From the NCBI RefSeq assembly GCF_014161445.1, contig NZ_JABBXA010000003.1, forward strand, positions 434,001-498,000: DNA of 64,000 bases. Direction: 5' to 3'. Positions 1-7,862 of the stretch are shown here, in pieces (within the stretch, counting starts at the first letter, position 1; each line of letters begins with the position of its first letter). A program made the position numbers and the translations under genes. The notes under the pieces were generated by a model. The model worked only from the letters and a program-made list of their open reading frames with translations. It ran no database searches and was not told the DNA's origin. The DNA is from Microbispora sp. H13382 (GTDB taxonomy: Bacteria > Actinomycetota > Actinomycetes > Streptosporangiales > Streptosporangiaceae).

Positions 1-476
1 TCCATCAGGAACAGCGAGGGCTGGCGCACGATCGCGCGGCCCATCGCCACGCGCTGACGCTGGCCGCCGGACAGCGTGCCCGGCCGCCGGTCCAGCGTCT
101 CGTCGATGTGCAGCGCGCGGGAAAGCTCCACCACCCGCTGCTTGACCATCGTGGGGTCCGCCTTGGCGATCTCCAGTGGGAAGGACAGGTTGCCGCGCAC
201 CGTCTTGTGGGGATACAGGGCGCCGTTCTGGAAGACCATCGCCACGTCCCGGTCCCGGGGAGCGAGGTGGTTGGCGAGCTGCCCGCCCAGCCACAGGTCG
301 CCGGAGGTGATCTCCTCCAGTCCCGCGATCATGCGCAGCAGCGTGGACTTCCCGCAGCCCGACGGTCCGAGCAGGACGAGGAGTTCACCCTCGCCCGCGC
401 GGAGGCTCATGCGGTCGACCGCGAGGTACCCCCCCGGGTAGATCTTCGACACGTTGTCGAGGACGACGGTGCTCAT
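1..476 (-). CDS. Sugar ABC transporter ATP-binding protein, MalK/MsmK type (partial)
   Basis: This is the N-terminal part of a cytoplasmic ATPase that energises a carbohydrate importer. About 158 residues are visible before the gene leaves the window. The Walker A motif GPSGCGKST is at residues 37-45, the Q-loop FQNGALYP near 82-89 and the ABC signature LSGGQRQR near 135-142. The Walker B and the C-terminal regulatory domain of MalK-type proteins lie outside. The start is the ATG at 476, giving MSTVVLDNVSKIYPGG. It is transcribed divergently from the binding-protein operon at 791, so the shared 314-bp spacer may control both. The plus-strand operon has two permeases but no ATPase, so this is its likely partner, although actinomycete MalK/MsiK ATPases often serve several importers. 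The family call is sure; the pairing is inferred. Confidence 0.9.
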   Translation of the reverse strand, partial: MSTVVLDNVSKIYPGGYLAVDRMSLRAGEGELLVLLGPSGCGKSTLLRMIAGLEEITSGDLWLGGQLANHLAPRDRDVAMVFQNGALYPHKTVRGNLSFPLEIAKADPTMVKQRVVELSRALHIDETLDRRPGTLSGGQRQRVAMGRAIVRQPSLFLM

Positions 477-790
477 GCCAGCTCGTTCCTCCCGGGCAGG
501 CAGGCCCGGATCCCCAGCCTTCGGTGTGAATGATGAGGTAGTACATCGCGTCGCGGGTACCCGTGTCCATACGTGTCGTGAAAGATCCGGCATCTACCTG
601 CAACTTCTCGTTACTCCAGACTTTCCCCAAGTTAAAGACGGCTGTCAGGGGGATGTCGTGACCTCCCGCGCCCCCCTGTGGGAGCGTCAAATGTAACGAA
701 ATTGCTGAAAGTTTCTGTAAGGCCTTTCATCCCCGTTCGTGCTCCTGTTACGTTCCGCTCAAATCCCCCTGAGCAAGGAGTGCGACGCAG
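477..790. promoter_or_regulatory. Divergent promoter region of the alpha-glucoside operon
   Basis: This 314-bp spacer separates the minus-strand ATPase gene from the plus-strand binding-protein gene and holds no gene. A possible promoter for the plus-strand operon is TTGCTG at 702-707 and TTTCAT at 725-730 with a 17-nt spacer. The -35 box lies inside the LacI-type palindrome listed separately. AAGGAG at 775-780 is the ribosome site for the binding protein. A short inverted repeat, CTCCC 663-667 with GGGAG 680-684, lies just upstream. Confidence 0.5.
702..720. promoter_or_regulatory. Candidate LacI-family operator
   Basis: TTGCTGAAA, a central G, then TTTCTGTAA form an imperfect palindrome: 7 of 9 positions match between the arms, with a perfect GAAA-G-TTTC core. 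LacI-family proteins bind such odd-centred palindromes. It overlaps the likely -35 box, so bound repressor would block the operon. The LacI gene at 5551 is the natural partner, and a maltose or alpha-glucoside would be the likely inducer by inference. Confidence 0.5.
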
Positions 791-2086
791 ATGAGGCGAG
801 TCCTCACGTCCGCGGCGGTGGCCGCGGCGCTCGCTTTGGCGGTCACCGCCTGTGGCGACGGTTCCGGCGACGCCGGCTCGGCCCCGGCCAAGAATGCCGC
901 TCCCGCCGAGGTGTCCGGCACGGTCACCTGGTGGGACACCTCGGACGCCACGACCGAGGGACCGGTTTTCCAGGAGATCATCAAGGGCTTCGAGGCCAAG
1001 TACCCGAAGATCAAGGTCAACTACGTCAACGTGCCGTTCGCGGACGCGCGGGACAAGTTCAAGACCGCCGCGCAGTCCGGGTCGGGCGCCCCCGACGTGC
1101 TGCGCACCGACGTGGGGTGGGTCGCGGAGTTCGCCTCGCTCGGCTACCTCGCGCCGCTGGACGGCACTCCGGCCGTCGACAAGCCCGAGGAGCTCCTGCC
1201 GGTCCCGGCGGCCAGCGGCAAGTTCAACGGCAAGACGTACGGCGTGCCGCAGGTGACGGACACCCTCGGCCTGCTGTACAACAAGGAACTACTGAAGAAG
1301 GCGGGCTACGACGAGCCTCCGGCCACGATGGCCGACCTCAAGAAGGTGGCGCTCGACGTCAAGTCGAAGACCGGAGCCGGCGGCATCGCCCTGAACGTGG
1401 ACGCCTACTTCCTGCTTCCGTTCATCTACGGCGAGGGCGGCGACTTCGTCGACGTCCAGAACAAGAAGATCACGATCTCGTCCCCGCAGAGCGTGGCGGG
1501 GGTGAAGATCGTCGAGGACCTCATCACGTCCGGCGCCGCGGTCAAGCCCGCGCTGCAGGACAGCTACACGAACGCCGAGACCGCGTTCAAGGACGGCAAG
1601 GTCGCGATGATCTTCAACGGGCCGTGGTCGAACGCCGACAACCTCGGTGGCAAGGTGTTCAAGGACAACCCGGACAACTTCGGCGTCGCCCCGGTCCCGG
1701 CCGGCTCGGCGAAGGCGGGCTCGCCGCTGGGCGGCCACGACTACACCGTGTACGCCGGCTCGCAGAACCTCGACGCGTCCTACCTGTTCGTCCAGTACAT
1801 GGCGAGCGCGGAGAGCCAGGCGAAGATCGCCGGCAAGCTCGGCCTGCTGCCGACCCGCACGCCCGCCTACAGCGCCTCCGAGGCCACCGCGAACCCGAAG
1901 ATCGCGCAGTGGCAGAAGCCGATGGAGACGGCCGTCGAGCGTCCCTGGATCCCCGAGGCGGCCTCGCTGTTCCAGCCGCTGGTCGAGGGCTACCAGAAGC
2001 TCGCCGGCGGGCAGACGACGACCGAGCCCATGCTCAAGGACGTCGCCACCGCCTACCAGGGCATCCTCAAGGGCTGGGGCCTTTAG
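791..2086 (+). CDS. Extracellular sugar-binding lipoprotein of an ABC importer
   Basis: A 431-residue solute-binding protein that captures an oligosaccharide outside the cell and delivers it to the permeases encoded next. The N-terminus has Arg residues, a hydrophobic stretch and a lipobox LAVTAC, so Cys21 is the likely lipidated residue. The mature part begins with a Gly/Ala/Pro-rich linker, then TVTWWDTSD, typical of the family 1 (MalE-like) fold. Near the C-terminus is the usual GLLPTRTPAY segment. The ATG at 791 is chosen because AAGGAG lies 10 nt upstream and the signal peptide begins there. The permease gene starts 3 nt after the stop. The linked glucosidase and LacI gene suggest maltose, trehalose or other alpha-glucosides; the exact ligand cannot be read from sequence. 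Confidence 0.93.
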   Translation: MRRVLTSAAVAAALALAVTACGDGSGDAGSAPAKNAAPAEVSGTVTWWDTSDATTEGPVFQEIIKGFEAKYPKIKVNYVNVPFADARDKFKTAAQSGSGAPDVLRTDVGWVAEFASLGYLAPLDGTPAVDKPEELLPVPAASGKFNGKTYGVPQVTDTLGLLYNKELLKKAGYDEPPATMADLKKVALDVKSKTGAGGIALNVDAYFLLPFIYGEGGDFVDVQNKKITISSPQSVAGVKIVEDLITSGAAVKPALQDSYTNAETAFKDGKVAMIFNGPWSNADNLGGKVFKDNPDNFGVAPVPAGSAKAGSPLGGHDYTVYAGSQNLDASYLFVQYMASAESQAKIAGKLGLLPTRTPAYSASEATANPKIAQWQKPMETAVERPWIPEAASLFQPLVEGYQKLAGGQTTTEPMLKDVATAYQGILKGWGL

Positions 2087-2089
2087 GCG

Positions 2090-3052
2090 ATGACGGCTGA
2101 CGTCGTCGTGACGAGAAGGGCCGCGCCCCGTAGTGGGGCGCGGCGCCTCCTGTCGCGTCACTGGTACGCCTGGGCGATGACCGCGCCGGTCGTCGTCGTG
2201 ACGCTGGTGCTGGTCGGCTACCCGCTCGTCCGGGGGATCTACCTGTCGCTCACCGACGCGACCGAGGGCAACATGGGCCGCACGATCGGGATGAACGTCA
2301 TCCCGTCCACCTACGAGTTCGTGGGCCTGAAGAACTACATCGACATCCTCACCTCGTCGGAGTTCCTCGGCCGGCTGACCTGGACCGTCGTGTGGACCGT
2401 CGTGTGCGTCGCCCTGCACGTGGGCATCGGCCTCGGCCTCGCGCTGCTGCTCAACCGGCCCATGCGGCTGCGGTCGCTCTACCGGATCCTGCTCGTGCTG
2501 CCCTGGGCCGTGCCGGCCTTCGTGTCCGCCTTCATCTGGCGCTACCTGCTGAACGGCGAGTTCGGCGTGGTCAACGCCATGCTGCGGGCCGCCGGGTTCG
2601 CCGGGGTCAGCTGGCTGGACGACCCGTTCTGGGCCAAGGTCTCGGTGATCGCCTGCAACGTGTGGCTGGGCGTGCCGTTCATGATGCTCGCGCTGCTCGG
2701 CGGCCTGCAGGCGATCCCGCGCGAGCTGTACGAGGCCGCCGAGGTCGACGGCGCCACGCCGTGGCAGCGCTTCCGCCACATCACGCTTCCGAGCCTGCGC
2801 CCGGTGTCCAGCACGGTCGTCCTGCTCGGCACGATCTGGACGTTCAACCAGTTCCCGGTCATCTTCCTGCTCACCAAGGGAGGACCGGGCGGCTCCACGG
2901 AGATTCTCGTGACGTACGCCTACCGCCAGGCGTTCGAGGGCATCAGGAACTACTCGGGCTCCGCCGCCTGGGGCATGGTGATCCTCGCCCTGCTCGTCGT
3001 GATGGCCACGGTCTACCGGCGCGCGCTCAGGCAGCAGGGGGAGGCATGGTGA
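2090..3052 (+). CDS. Sugar ABC transporter permease, MalF-like
   Basis: A 320-residue inner-membrane permease. The first membrane helix is around residues 28-50 (MTAPVVVVTLVLVGYPLV), followed by further helices, and the C-terminal half carries the EAA loop EAAEVDGATPWQRFRHITLP, where the ATPase docks. This matches MalF/UgpA-type permeases in motif and length, without the long periplasmic insert of E. coli MalF. Its ATG lies 3 nt after the binding-protein stop. The end overlaps the start of the second permease by 7 nt, which points to translational coupling and equal amounts of both subunits. Confidence 0.92.
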   Translation: MTADVVVTRRAAPRSGARRLLSRHWYAWAMTAPVVVVTLVLVGYPLVRGIYLSLTDATEGNMGRTIGMNVIPSTYEFVGLKNYIDILTSSEFLGRLTWTVVWTVVCVALHVGIGLGLALLLNRPMRLRSLYRILLVLPWAVPAFVSAFIWRYLLNGEFGVVNAMLRAAGFAGVSWLDDPFWAKVSVIACNVWLGVPFMMLALLGGLQAIPRELYEAAEVDGATPWQRFRHITLPSLRPVSSTVVLLGTIWTFNQFPVIFLLTKGGPGGSTEILVTYAYRQAFEGIRNYSGSAAWGMVILALLVVMATVYRRALRQQGEAW

Positions 3053-3918
3053 GCCACGCCGCCCCCGCCCGCGCCGGCACGTGGAGCCGCGACAGGCGCG
3101 GCCCCGGCAGGTCGGTCGCCCTGCATCTCACGCTGATCGCCGCGAGCATCGTGTCGGTGTTCCCGGTCGCGTGGCTGGTGCTGACCTCCCTCAAGCCGCG
3201 CACGGTCATCGAGACCGCGTCGGTCGCGCCGATCGACCACCCCACGCTCGCCAACTACACGCAGGTCCTCGGGGAGACCCGGTTCCTCACCTGGGCCGCC
3301 AACGCCGTGATCGTCTCGCTGATCACGGCCGTGCTCGGCGTGCTGCTGTCGGCCACGACCGGCTACGCGGTCAGCCGCTTCCGCTTCCCCGGATTCCGCT
3401 CCGTGATGTGGATGCTGCTGATCACGCAGATGTTCCCCGTGGCGATCCTGATCGTGCCGATCTACAACCTGATGGCCGGGCTCGGGCTGATCAACCAGTT
3501 CCCGTCCCTGGTCATCGCGTACCTCACCTCCACCGTGCCGTTCTGCGCGTGGATGATGAAGGGCTACTTCGACACCGTCCCGGTGACGATCGACGAGGCG
3601 GGCCGGGTGGACGGCCTGACGCCGTTCGGCACGTTCTGGCGGCTCATCCTGCCGCTGGCCAAGCCCGGCCTGGCCGTGGCCGCGTTCTACTCGTTCATCA
3701 CCGCCTGGGCGGAGGTGGCGTACGCGACCGCGTTCATGACGGGCGACGACAAGTACACGCTCGCGGTCGGCCTGAGCCAGTTCGTCGGCCAGCACAAGGC
3801 GGAGTGGGGCCTGCTCACGGCATCGTCGGTGCTGATCGCCATCCCGGCGGCCGCCGTCTTCCTGCTCGTCCAGCGCCACCTCGTCACCGGCCTGACGGCC
3901 GGCGCGACGAAGGCGTGA
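3046..3918 (+). CDS. Sugar ABC transporter permease, MalG-like
   Basis: A 290-residue permease that pairs with the MalF-like protein. The start is taken as ATG 3046, which overlaps the upstream stop (GCATGGTGA) and has GGGGGAGG just before it; a reading frame open further upstream is only the shadow of malF. The N-terminal helix LTLIAASIVSVFPVAWLVLTS is followed by the MalG-like extracellular loop with NYTQVLGETRFLTWAANA. The EAA loop is EAGRVDGLTPFGTFWRLILP. The final helix VLIAIPAAAVFLLVQRHL and the end TGLTAGATK are as in MalG. GTG 3049 is a possible alternative start in the same frame. Confidence 0.92.
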   Translation: MVSHAAPARAGTWSRDRRGPGRSVALHLTLIAASIVSVFPVAWLVLTSLKPRTVIETASVAPIDHPTLANYTQVLGETRFLTWAANAVIVSLITAVLGVLLSATTGYAVSRFRFPGFRSVMWMLLITQMFPVAILIVPIYNLMAGLGLINQFPSLVIAYLTSTVPFCAWMMKGYFDTVPVTIDEAGRVDGLTPFGTFWRLILPLAKPGLAVAAFYSFITAWAEVAYATAFMTGDDKYTLAVGLSQFVGQHKAEWGLLTASSVLIAIPAAAVFLLVQRHLVTGLTAGATKA

Positions 3919-3944
3919 CCCTATATGAGAATCGGGGGATCCCA

Positions 3945-5558
3945 ATGACCGAACTCGCCGTCCAGCCGTCCGCGGTCACGACCAGGTGGTGGCGCGACGC
4001 GGTGATCTACCAGGTGTACGTCCGCAGCTTCGCGGACGGCAACGGCGACGGGATCGGCGACCTGCTCGGCGTGCGCAGCCGCCTGCGGTACCTGGCCGAC
4101 CTCGGCGTGGACGCGATCTGGCTGACGCCGTTCTACCCCTCGCCGATGGCCGACTTCGGGTACGACGTGGCCGACTACCGGAACGTCGATCCGATCTTCG
4201 GGTCGCTGGCCGACGCCCAGGCGCTGATCACGGACGCCCACAAGCTGGGCATCCGGATCATCGTGGACGTGGTGCCCAACCACACCTCCGACCGGCACCC
4301 CTGGTTCGAGGCGGCGCTGGAGGCCGGACCCGGCAGCCAGGAGCGGGAGCGCTACATCTTCCGCGAGGGCAAGGGCGCGGCGGGCGAGCTGCCGCCCAAC
4401 GACTGGGAGTCGATCTTCGGTGGTTCCGCCTGGACCCGGGTCGAGGACGGGCAGTGGTACCTCCACCTGTTCGCGCCCGAGCAGCCGGACCTCAACTGGG
4501 ACCACCCGGAGGTGCACGAGGAGTTCGCCGACGTGCTGCGGTTCTGGCTGGACCTCGGCGTGGACGGCTTCCGCATCGACGTGGCGCACGGCATGGTCAA
4601 GGCGCCCGGCCTGCCCGACGTGGGCGCCTCGGGCCAGGCCGAGATGATCGGCGAGCAGGTCGTGCCGTTCTTCGACCAGGACGGCGTGCACGAGATCCAC
4701 CGGACGTGGCGCCGCATCCTCGACTCCTACGACGGCGAGCGCATCGGGGTGGCCGAGGCGTGGGCGCCCTCGCCCGAGCGGCTGGCCAACTACGTCCGCC
4801 CGGACGAGCTGCACCAGGCGTTCAACTTCCACTTCCTGAAGACGCCCTGGGAGGCCGTTCGCTTCCGCGAGGTCATCGACGAGTCGGTGCGCACGTCGGC
4901 CCTGGTGGGCGCGCCCTCGACCTGGGTGCTGTCCAACCACGACGTCAAGCGGCACGTCACGCGGTACGGCGGCGGCGAGCGCGGCCTGCGCAGGGCGCGG
5001 GCGGCAGCGCTGCTCATGCTGGCGCTGCCCGGCTCGGCCTACATCTACCAGGGCGAGGAGCTCGGGCTGCCGGAGGTGCTCGACCTGCCCGAGCAGTACC
5101 TGCAGGACCCCCAGCGGCTGCGCGACCCCGACAGCGGCCGGGACGGCTGCCGGGTGCCGCTGCCGTGGACCGCCGCGGGCGAGCCGCCGTACGGCTTCAC
5201 CCCGCCGGGCATCTACGAGAGCTGGCTGCCGATGCCGGCCGGCTGGCGCGACCTGTCGGTGGAGGCGCAGCTGCGCGACGGCGCCTCGACGCTCAGCCTC
5301 TACCGGACCGCGCTCGCCCTCAGACGGGAGCACCCGGAGCTGGGCGACGGCACGCTGACCTGGCTCGACAGCCCGGCCGGCACGCTCGCGTTCCGCCGCG
5401 GCGACTCGTTCGTCTGCGTGCTCAACATGACCCACGACTGGGTGGAGATCGGGGTGCCGGGCGACCTGCTGCTGGCCAGCGGAGGGCCGGAGACGTCCGG
5501 TGGGGTCGTGCGGCTCGCGCCCGACTCCGCCACCTGGTGGACCGGGAACAATGTCTAA
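3945..5558 (+). CDS. Alpha-glucosidase, glycoside hydrolase family 13
   Basis: A 537-residue cytoplasmic GH13 enzyme that would hydrolyse the imported alpha-glucoside to glucose. It has no signal peptide. All four conserved regions are visible: DVVPNH (108-113), GFRIDVAH with nucleophile Asp212, GVAEAW with acid/base Glu271, and LSNHDVKRH with Asp333. The N-terminus WWRDAVIYQVYVRSFADGNG is typical of the oligo-alpha-glucosidase subfamilies, and the barrel is followed by a short C-terminal beta domain. The ATG at 3945 has GGGGGA upstream, 26 nt after the malG stop. Substrate is inferred: maltose, isomaltose or trehalulose-type sugars cannot be told apart here. A ROK/PfkB kinase or the glucokinase downstream could take the glucose on. 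Confidence 0.93.
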   Translation: MTELAVQPSAVTTRWWRDAVIYQVYVRSFADGNGDGIGDLLGVRSRLRYLADLGVDAIWLTPFYPSPMADFGYDVADYRNVDPIFGSLADAQALITDAHKLGIRIIVDVVPNHTSDRHPWFEAALEAGPGSQERERYIFREGKGAAGELPPNDWESIFGGSAWTRVEDGQWYLHLFAPEQPDLNWDHPEVHEEFADVLRFWLDLGVDGFRIDVAHGMVKAPGLPDVGASGQAEMIGEQVVPFFDQDGVHEIHRTWRRILDSYDGERIGVAEAWAPSPERLANYVRPDELHQAFNFHFLKTPWEAVRFREVIDESVRTSALVGAPSTWVLSNHDVKRHVTRYGGGERGLRRARAAALLMLALPGSAYIYQGEELGLPEVLDLPEQYLQDPQRLRDPDSGRDGCRVPLPWTAAGEPPYGFTPPGIYESWLPMPAGWRDLSVEAQLRDGASTLSLYRTALALRREHPELGDGTLTWLDSPAGTLAFRRGDSFVCVLNMTHDWVEIGVPGDLLLASGGPETSGGVVRLAPDSATWWTGNNV

Positions 5559-6591
5559 AGTAATGCTCATGAACAACACACGGCTCGCCGACATCGCTGC
5601 TCAGGCCGGAGTGAGCGAGGCGACGGTGAGCCGTGTGCTCAACGGCAAGGCGGGGGTCTCCCCGGGCACCCGCCAGGCCGTGCTCACCGCCCTCGACCTG
5701 ATGGGCTACGAGCGCCCCCAGCGGCTGCGCCAGCGCAGCAACGGCCTGATCGGCCTGGTGATCCCGGAGCTCGGCAACCCGATCTTCCCGGCGTTCGCCC
5801 AGGCGATGGAGAAGTCGCTGATCCAGCACGGCTACACGCCGATCCTGTGCACGCAGGAGCCCGGCGGCGCGCCCGAGGACGAGTTCACCGACATGCTGCT
5901 CGACCGGGGTGTGTCCGGCATCGTCTTCGTGTCCGGCCTGCACGCCGACACCACCGCGCGGATGGACCGCTACACCCGGCTCACCGACCGCGGTCTGCCG
6001 ATCGTGTTCGTGGACGGCTACAACGAGGCCATCCCCGCACCGTTCATCTCGCCCGACGACCGGCTCGCCGCGCGCCTGGCCGTGCAGCATCTGGTGGACC
6101 TGGGGCACGAGCGCATCGGCCTCGCGCTGGGGCAGCGGCGTTTCGTCCCGGTCATCCGCAAGATCGAGGGCTTCCGCCAGGCGATGGCGCAGCTGCTCGG
6201 CCTGACCGAGGTCGACGATCTCATCCAGCACTCGCTGTTCTCCGTCGAGGGCGGGCAGGCCGCCGCCGCGGCGCTGCTCGACCGCGGCTGCACCGGCGTC
6301 TTCTGCGCCAGCGACCTCATGGCCCTCGGCGCGATCCGCGCCGCCCGCGAGCGGGGGCTGTCCGTGCCCGGGGACGTGTCGATCGTCGGGTTCGACGACT
6401 CGCCGCTGATGGCGTTCACCGACCCGCCGCTGACGACTGTGCGCAAGCCGATCGGCGCGATGGCGGCCGCGGCCGTCGAGACGCTGCTCGAGGAGATCGG
6501 CGGCACCCCGGCCAAGCACGTCGAGCTGGTCTACCAGCCCGAGCTCGTGGTGCGGGGCTCCACCAGCTCGGGCCCCCTGGTCAACCGCTGA
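5551..6591 (+). CDS. LacI-family transcriptional repressor
   Basis: A regulator of about 346 residues. The N-terminal helix-turn-helix RLADIAAQAGVSEATVSRVL and hinge-type NGKAGVSPGTRQAV are classic LacI. The sugar-binding core begins at GLIGLVIPELGNPIFP and ends with the usual RGSTS. Three in-frame ATGs are possible (5551, 5563, 5569); I take 5551, which overlaps the glucosidase stop by 8 nt, but no strong ribosome site decides between them. As the last gene of the alpha-glucoside operon it is most likely the repressor of that operon, acting at the palindrome at 702-720 and released by a breakdown product or the sugar itself. Confidence 0.93.
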   Translation: MSKVMLMNNTRLADIAAQAGVSEATVSRVLNGKAGVSPGTRQAVLTALDLMGYERPQRLRQRSNGLIGLVIPELGNPIFPAFAQAMEKSLIQHGYTPILCTQEPGGAPEDEFTDMLLDRGVSGIVFVSGLHADTTARMDRYTRLTDRGLPIVFVDGYNEAIPAPFISPDDRLAARLAVQHLVDLGHERIGLALGQRRFVPVIRKIEGFRQAMAQLLGLTEVDDLIQHSLFSVEGGQAAAAALLDRGCTGVFCASDLMALGAIRAARERGLSVPGDVSIVGFDDSPLMAFTDPPLTTVRKPIGAMAAAAVETLLEEIGGTPAKHVELVYQPELVVRGSTSSGPLVNR

Positions 6592-6692
6592 CTTCTCCCC
6601 ACCCCCCGTGATCTCGCAGTTTGCCGCACGGAGGGCCGCTCACCCGCGCGTCCACCCTTCGTGATCATGCACCGAACCTCGTGGAGCCCGGC

Positions 6693-7619
6693 GTGACCTC
6701 GAACGACGCCTTTCCTGATCATGCACTCGACGTCCTCGTCGTCGGCGGCGCCGGCGTCGACACGACCGTTTACGTGCCGCGGCTGCCCCTGCCGTACGCC
6801 GACACCTACGCCGTGCCGCCCGTGGTGGACCGCATCGGCAACACCGGCGCGGGGGTCGCCCTCGGCTGCCACACCCTCGGCCTGCGCGTGAAGTTCGTCG
6901 ACCTGATCGGCGACGACCCGCAGGGCGCGCTGATCCGCGACCACCTCGCCGCCCGCGGCGTGGACTTCTCGCACGCGGTGTCGGAGGCGGGCACCCGCCG
7001 CAGCGTCCTGCTGGTGGACTCCGGCGGCAGGCGGCTTTCGCTCTTCGACCCCCGGGTCGTCCCCGGCCAGCGGATGCCGCGCGACCTCTACCTGCCCGCC
7101 CTCCGGTCGGCCCGGCACGTCCACGTCTCGATCGTGGACTTCGCCCGGCACGTGTACGCCGACATCCCGGACGGCACGACGGTCTCGACCGACCTGCACG
7201 ACTGGGACGGGGAGAACCCGCACCACGAGGACTTCGCCTACTCCTCCGACCTGGTCTTCCTGTCCGCGGTGAAGCTCGGCGGGCGGCGGGAGGAGGTCAT
7301 GCGGTCGATCGCGGAGCGGGGCCGCGCGTCGGTGGTCGTGTGCACGGCCGGGGCCGAGGGCTGCCACCTGCTCGCCGTGCCGGAACAGGGGCGCGGCGAG
7401 ATCCGGCACTTCCCGGCACAGCCGCTGCCCGGGCCGGTGGCCGACAGCAACGGCGCCGGCGACGCGTTCGTGTCCGGCTTCCTGTACGGCCGGCTGTCCG
7501 GACTGCCCCTGGAGGAGTGCGTACGGCTGGGCGCCGTGGCCGGGGCGCACGCGTGCACCAGCGAGGGCACGCACGAGGACCCGATCGGCCCAGACGCATT
7601 GCTGGGCACAGTGTCGTGA
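6693..7619 (+). CDS. PfkB-family carbohydrate kinase
   Basis: A kinase of about 308 residues in the ribokinase/PfkB family. The first PfkB signature region is the Gly-rich DVLVVGGAGVDTTVYV with IGNTGAGVALGCHTLGL. The C-terminal ATP/catalytic motif is SNGAGDAFVSGFLYG at 252-266, with Asp257 as the likely base. The GTG at 6693 is preferred over upstream starts because GGAG (6683-6686) precedes it and the fold begins soon after. It sits 102 nt after the LacI gene on the same strand, so it may phosphorylate a sugar from the same pathway. The substrate cannot be named. The stop codon lies inside the first unit of a 20-bp tandem repeat. Confidence 0.88.
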   Translation: MTSNDAFPDHALDVLVVGGAGVDTTVYVPRLPLPYADTYAVPPVVDRIGNTGAGVALGCHTLGLRVKFVDLIGDDPQGALIRDHLAARGVDFSHAVSEAGTRRSVLLVDSGGRRLSLFDPRVVPGQRMPRDLYLPALRSARHVHVSIVDFARHVYADIPDGTTVSTDLHDWDGENPHHEDFAYSSDLVFLSAVKLGGRREEVMRSIAERGRASVVVCTAGAEGCHLLAVPEQGRGEIRHFPAQPLPGPVADSNGAGDAFVSGFLYGRLSGLPLEECVRLGAVAGAHACTSEGTHEDPIGPDALLGTVS

Positions 7620-7690
7620 GACGGGGCACGGTGTCGTGAGACGGGGCACGGTGTCGTGAGACGGGGCACGGTGTCGTGAGACGACGCCGG
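7611..7690 (+). repeat. 20-bp tandem repeat carrying the pfkB-like stop codon
   Basis: Three perfect copies and a fourth partial copy of a 20-bp unit beginning GTGTCGTGAGACGG. Copies begin at 7611, 7631, 7651 and 7671. The first copy holds the TGA of the kinase gene, so each later copy repeats the last codons and the stop. Each junction also forms a small hairpin, CACG-GTGT-CGTG. Confidence 0.95.
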
Positions 7691-7755
7691 GCCCGCCACC
7701 GCCGGTGAGCGGTCACGGGCCCGGCACCCATGGACGTGCCCGGGTCACGGGCACG
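7686..7755. terminator. Convergent hairpin terminators
   Basis: Two strong stems lie between convergent genes. The first is a perfect 10-bp stem, GCCGGGCCCG at 7686-7695 with CGGGCCCGGC at 7716-7725. The second is an 8-bp stem, CGTGCCCG 7735-7742 with CGGGCACG 7748-7755 and a 5-nt loop. Neither has a T-run, as is usual for actinomycete terminators. They would separate the kinase gene from eda. Confidence 0.6.
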
Positions 7756-7815
7756 AGCATGGCCACCGGCTCCGTCGAGGGAGGAAGGACGGGCCGGCGA
7801 GCTGGGGAAACTCAG

Positions 7816-7862
7816 GGAGCGCTCAGGGACACAGCGCGGGGGAGCGCTCAGGGACGCAGCGC
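7816..7862 (-). repeat. Direct repeat duplicating the 3' end of eda
   Basis: A 22-bp segment at 7816-7837 matches 7841-7862 at 21 of 22 bases, offset 25 bp. The right copy holds the last codons and TGA of eda; the left copy, downstream of the gene, repeats them including the stop (TCA on the plus strand at 7823-7825). AGCGCT in each copy is self-complementary. Confidence 0.9.

Noticed and set aside
739-2100. Long alternative frames overlapping the binding protein, permease and NRPS genes, some over 1000 codons
   Set aside because: Very high third-position GC opens shadow frames; these are Arg/Pro/Gly-rich, have no motifs and lie over genes with clear domains.
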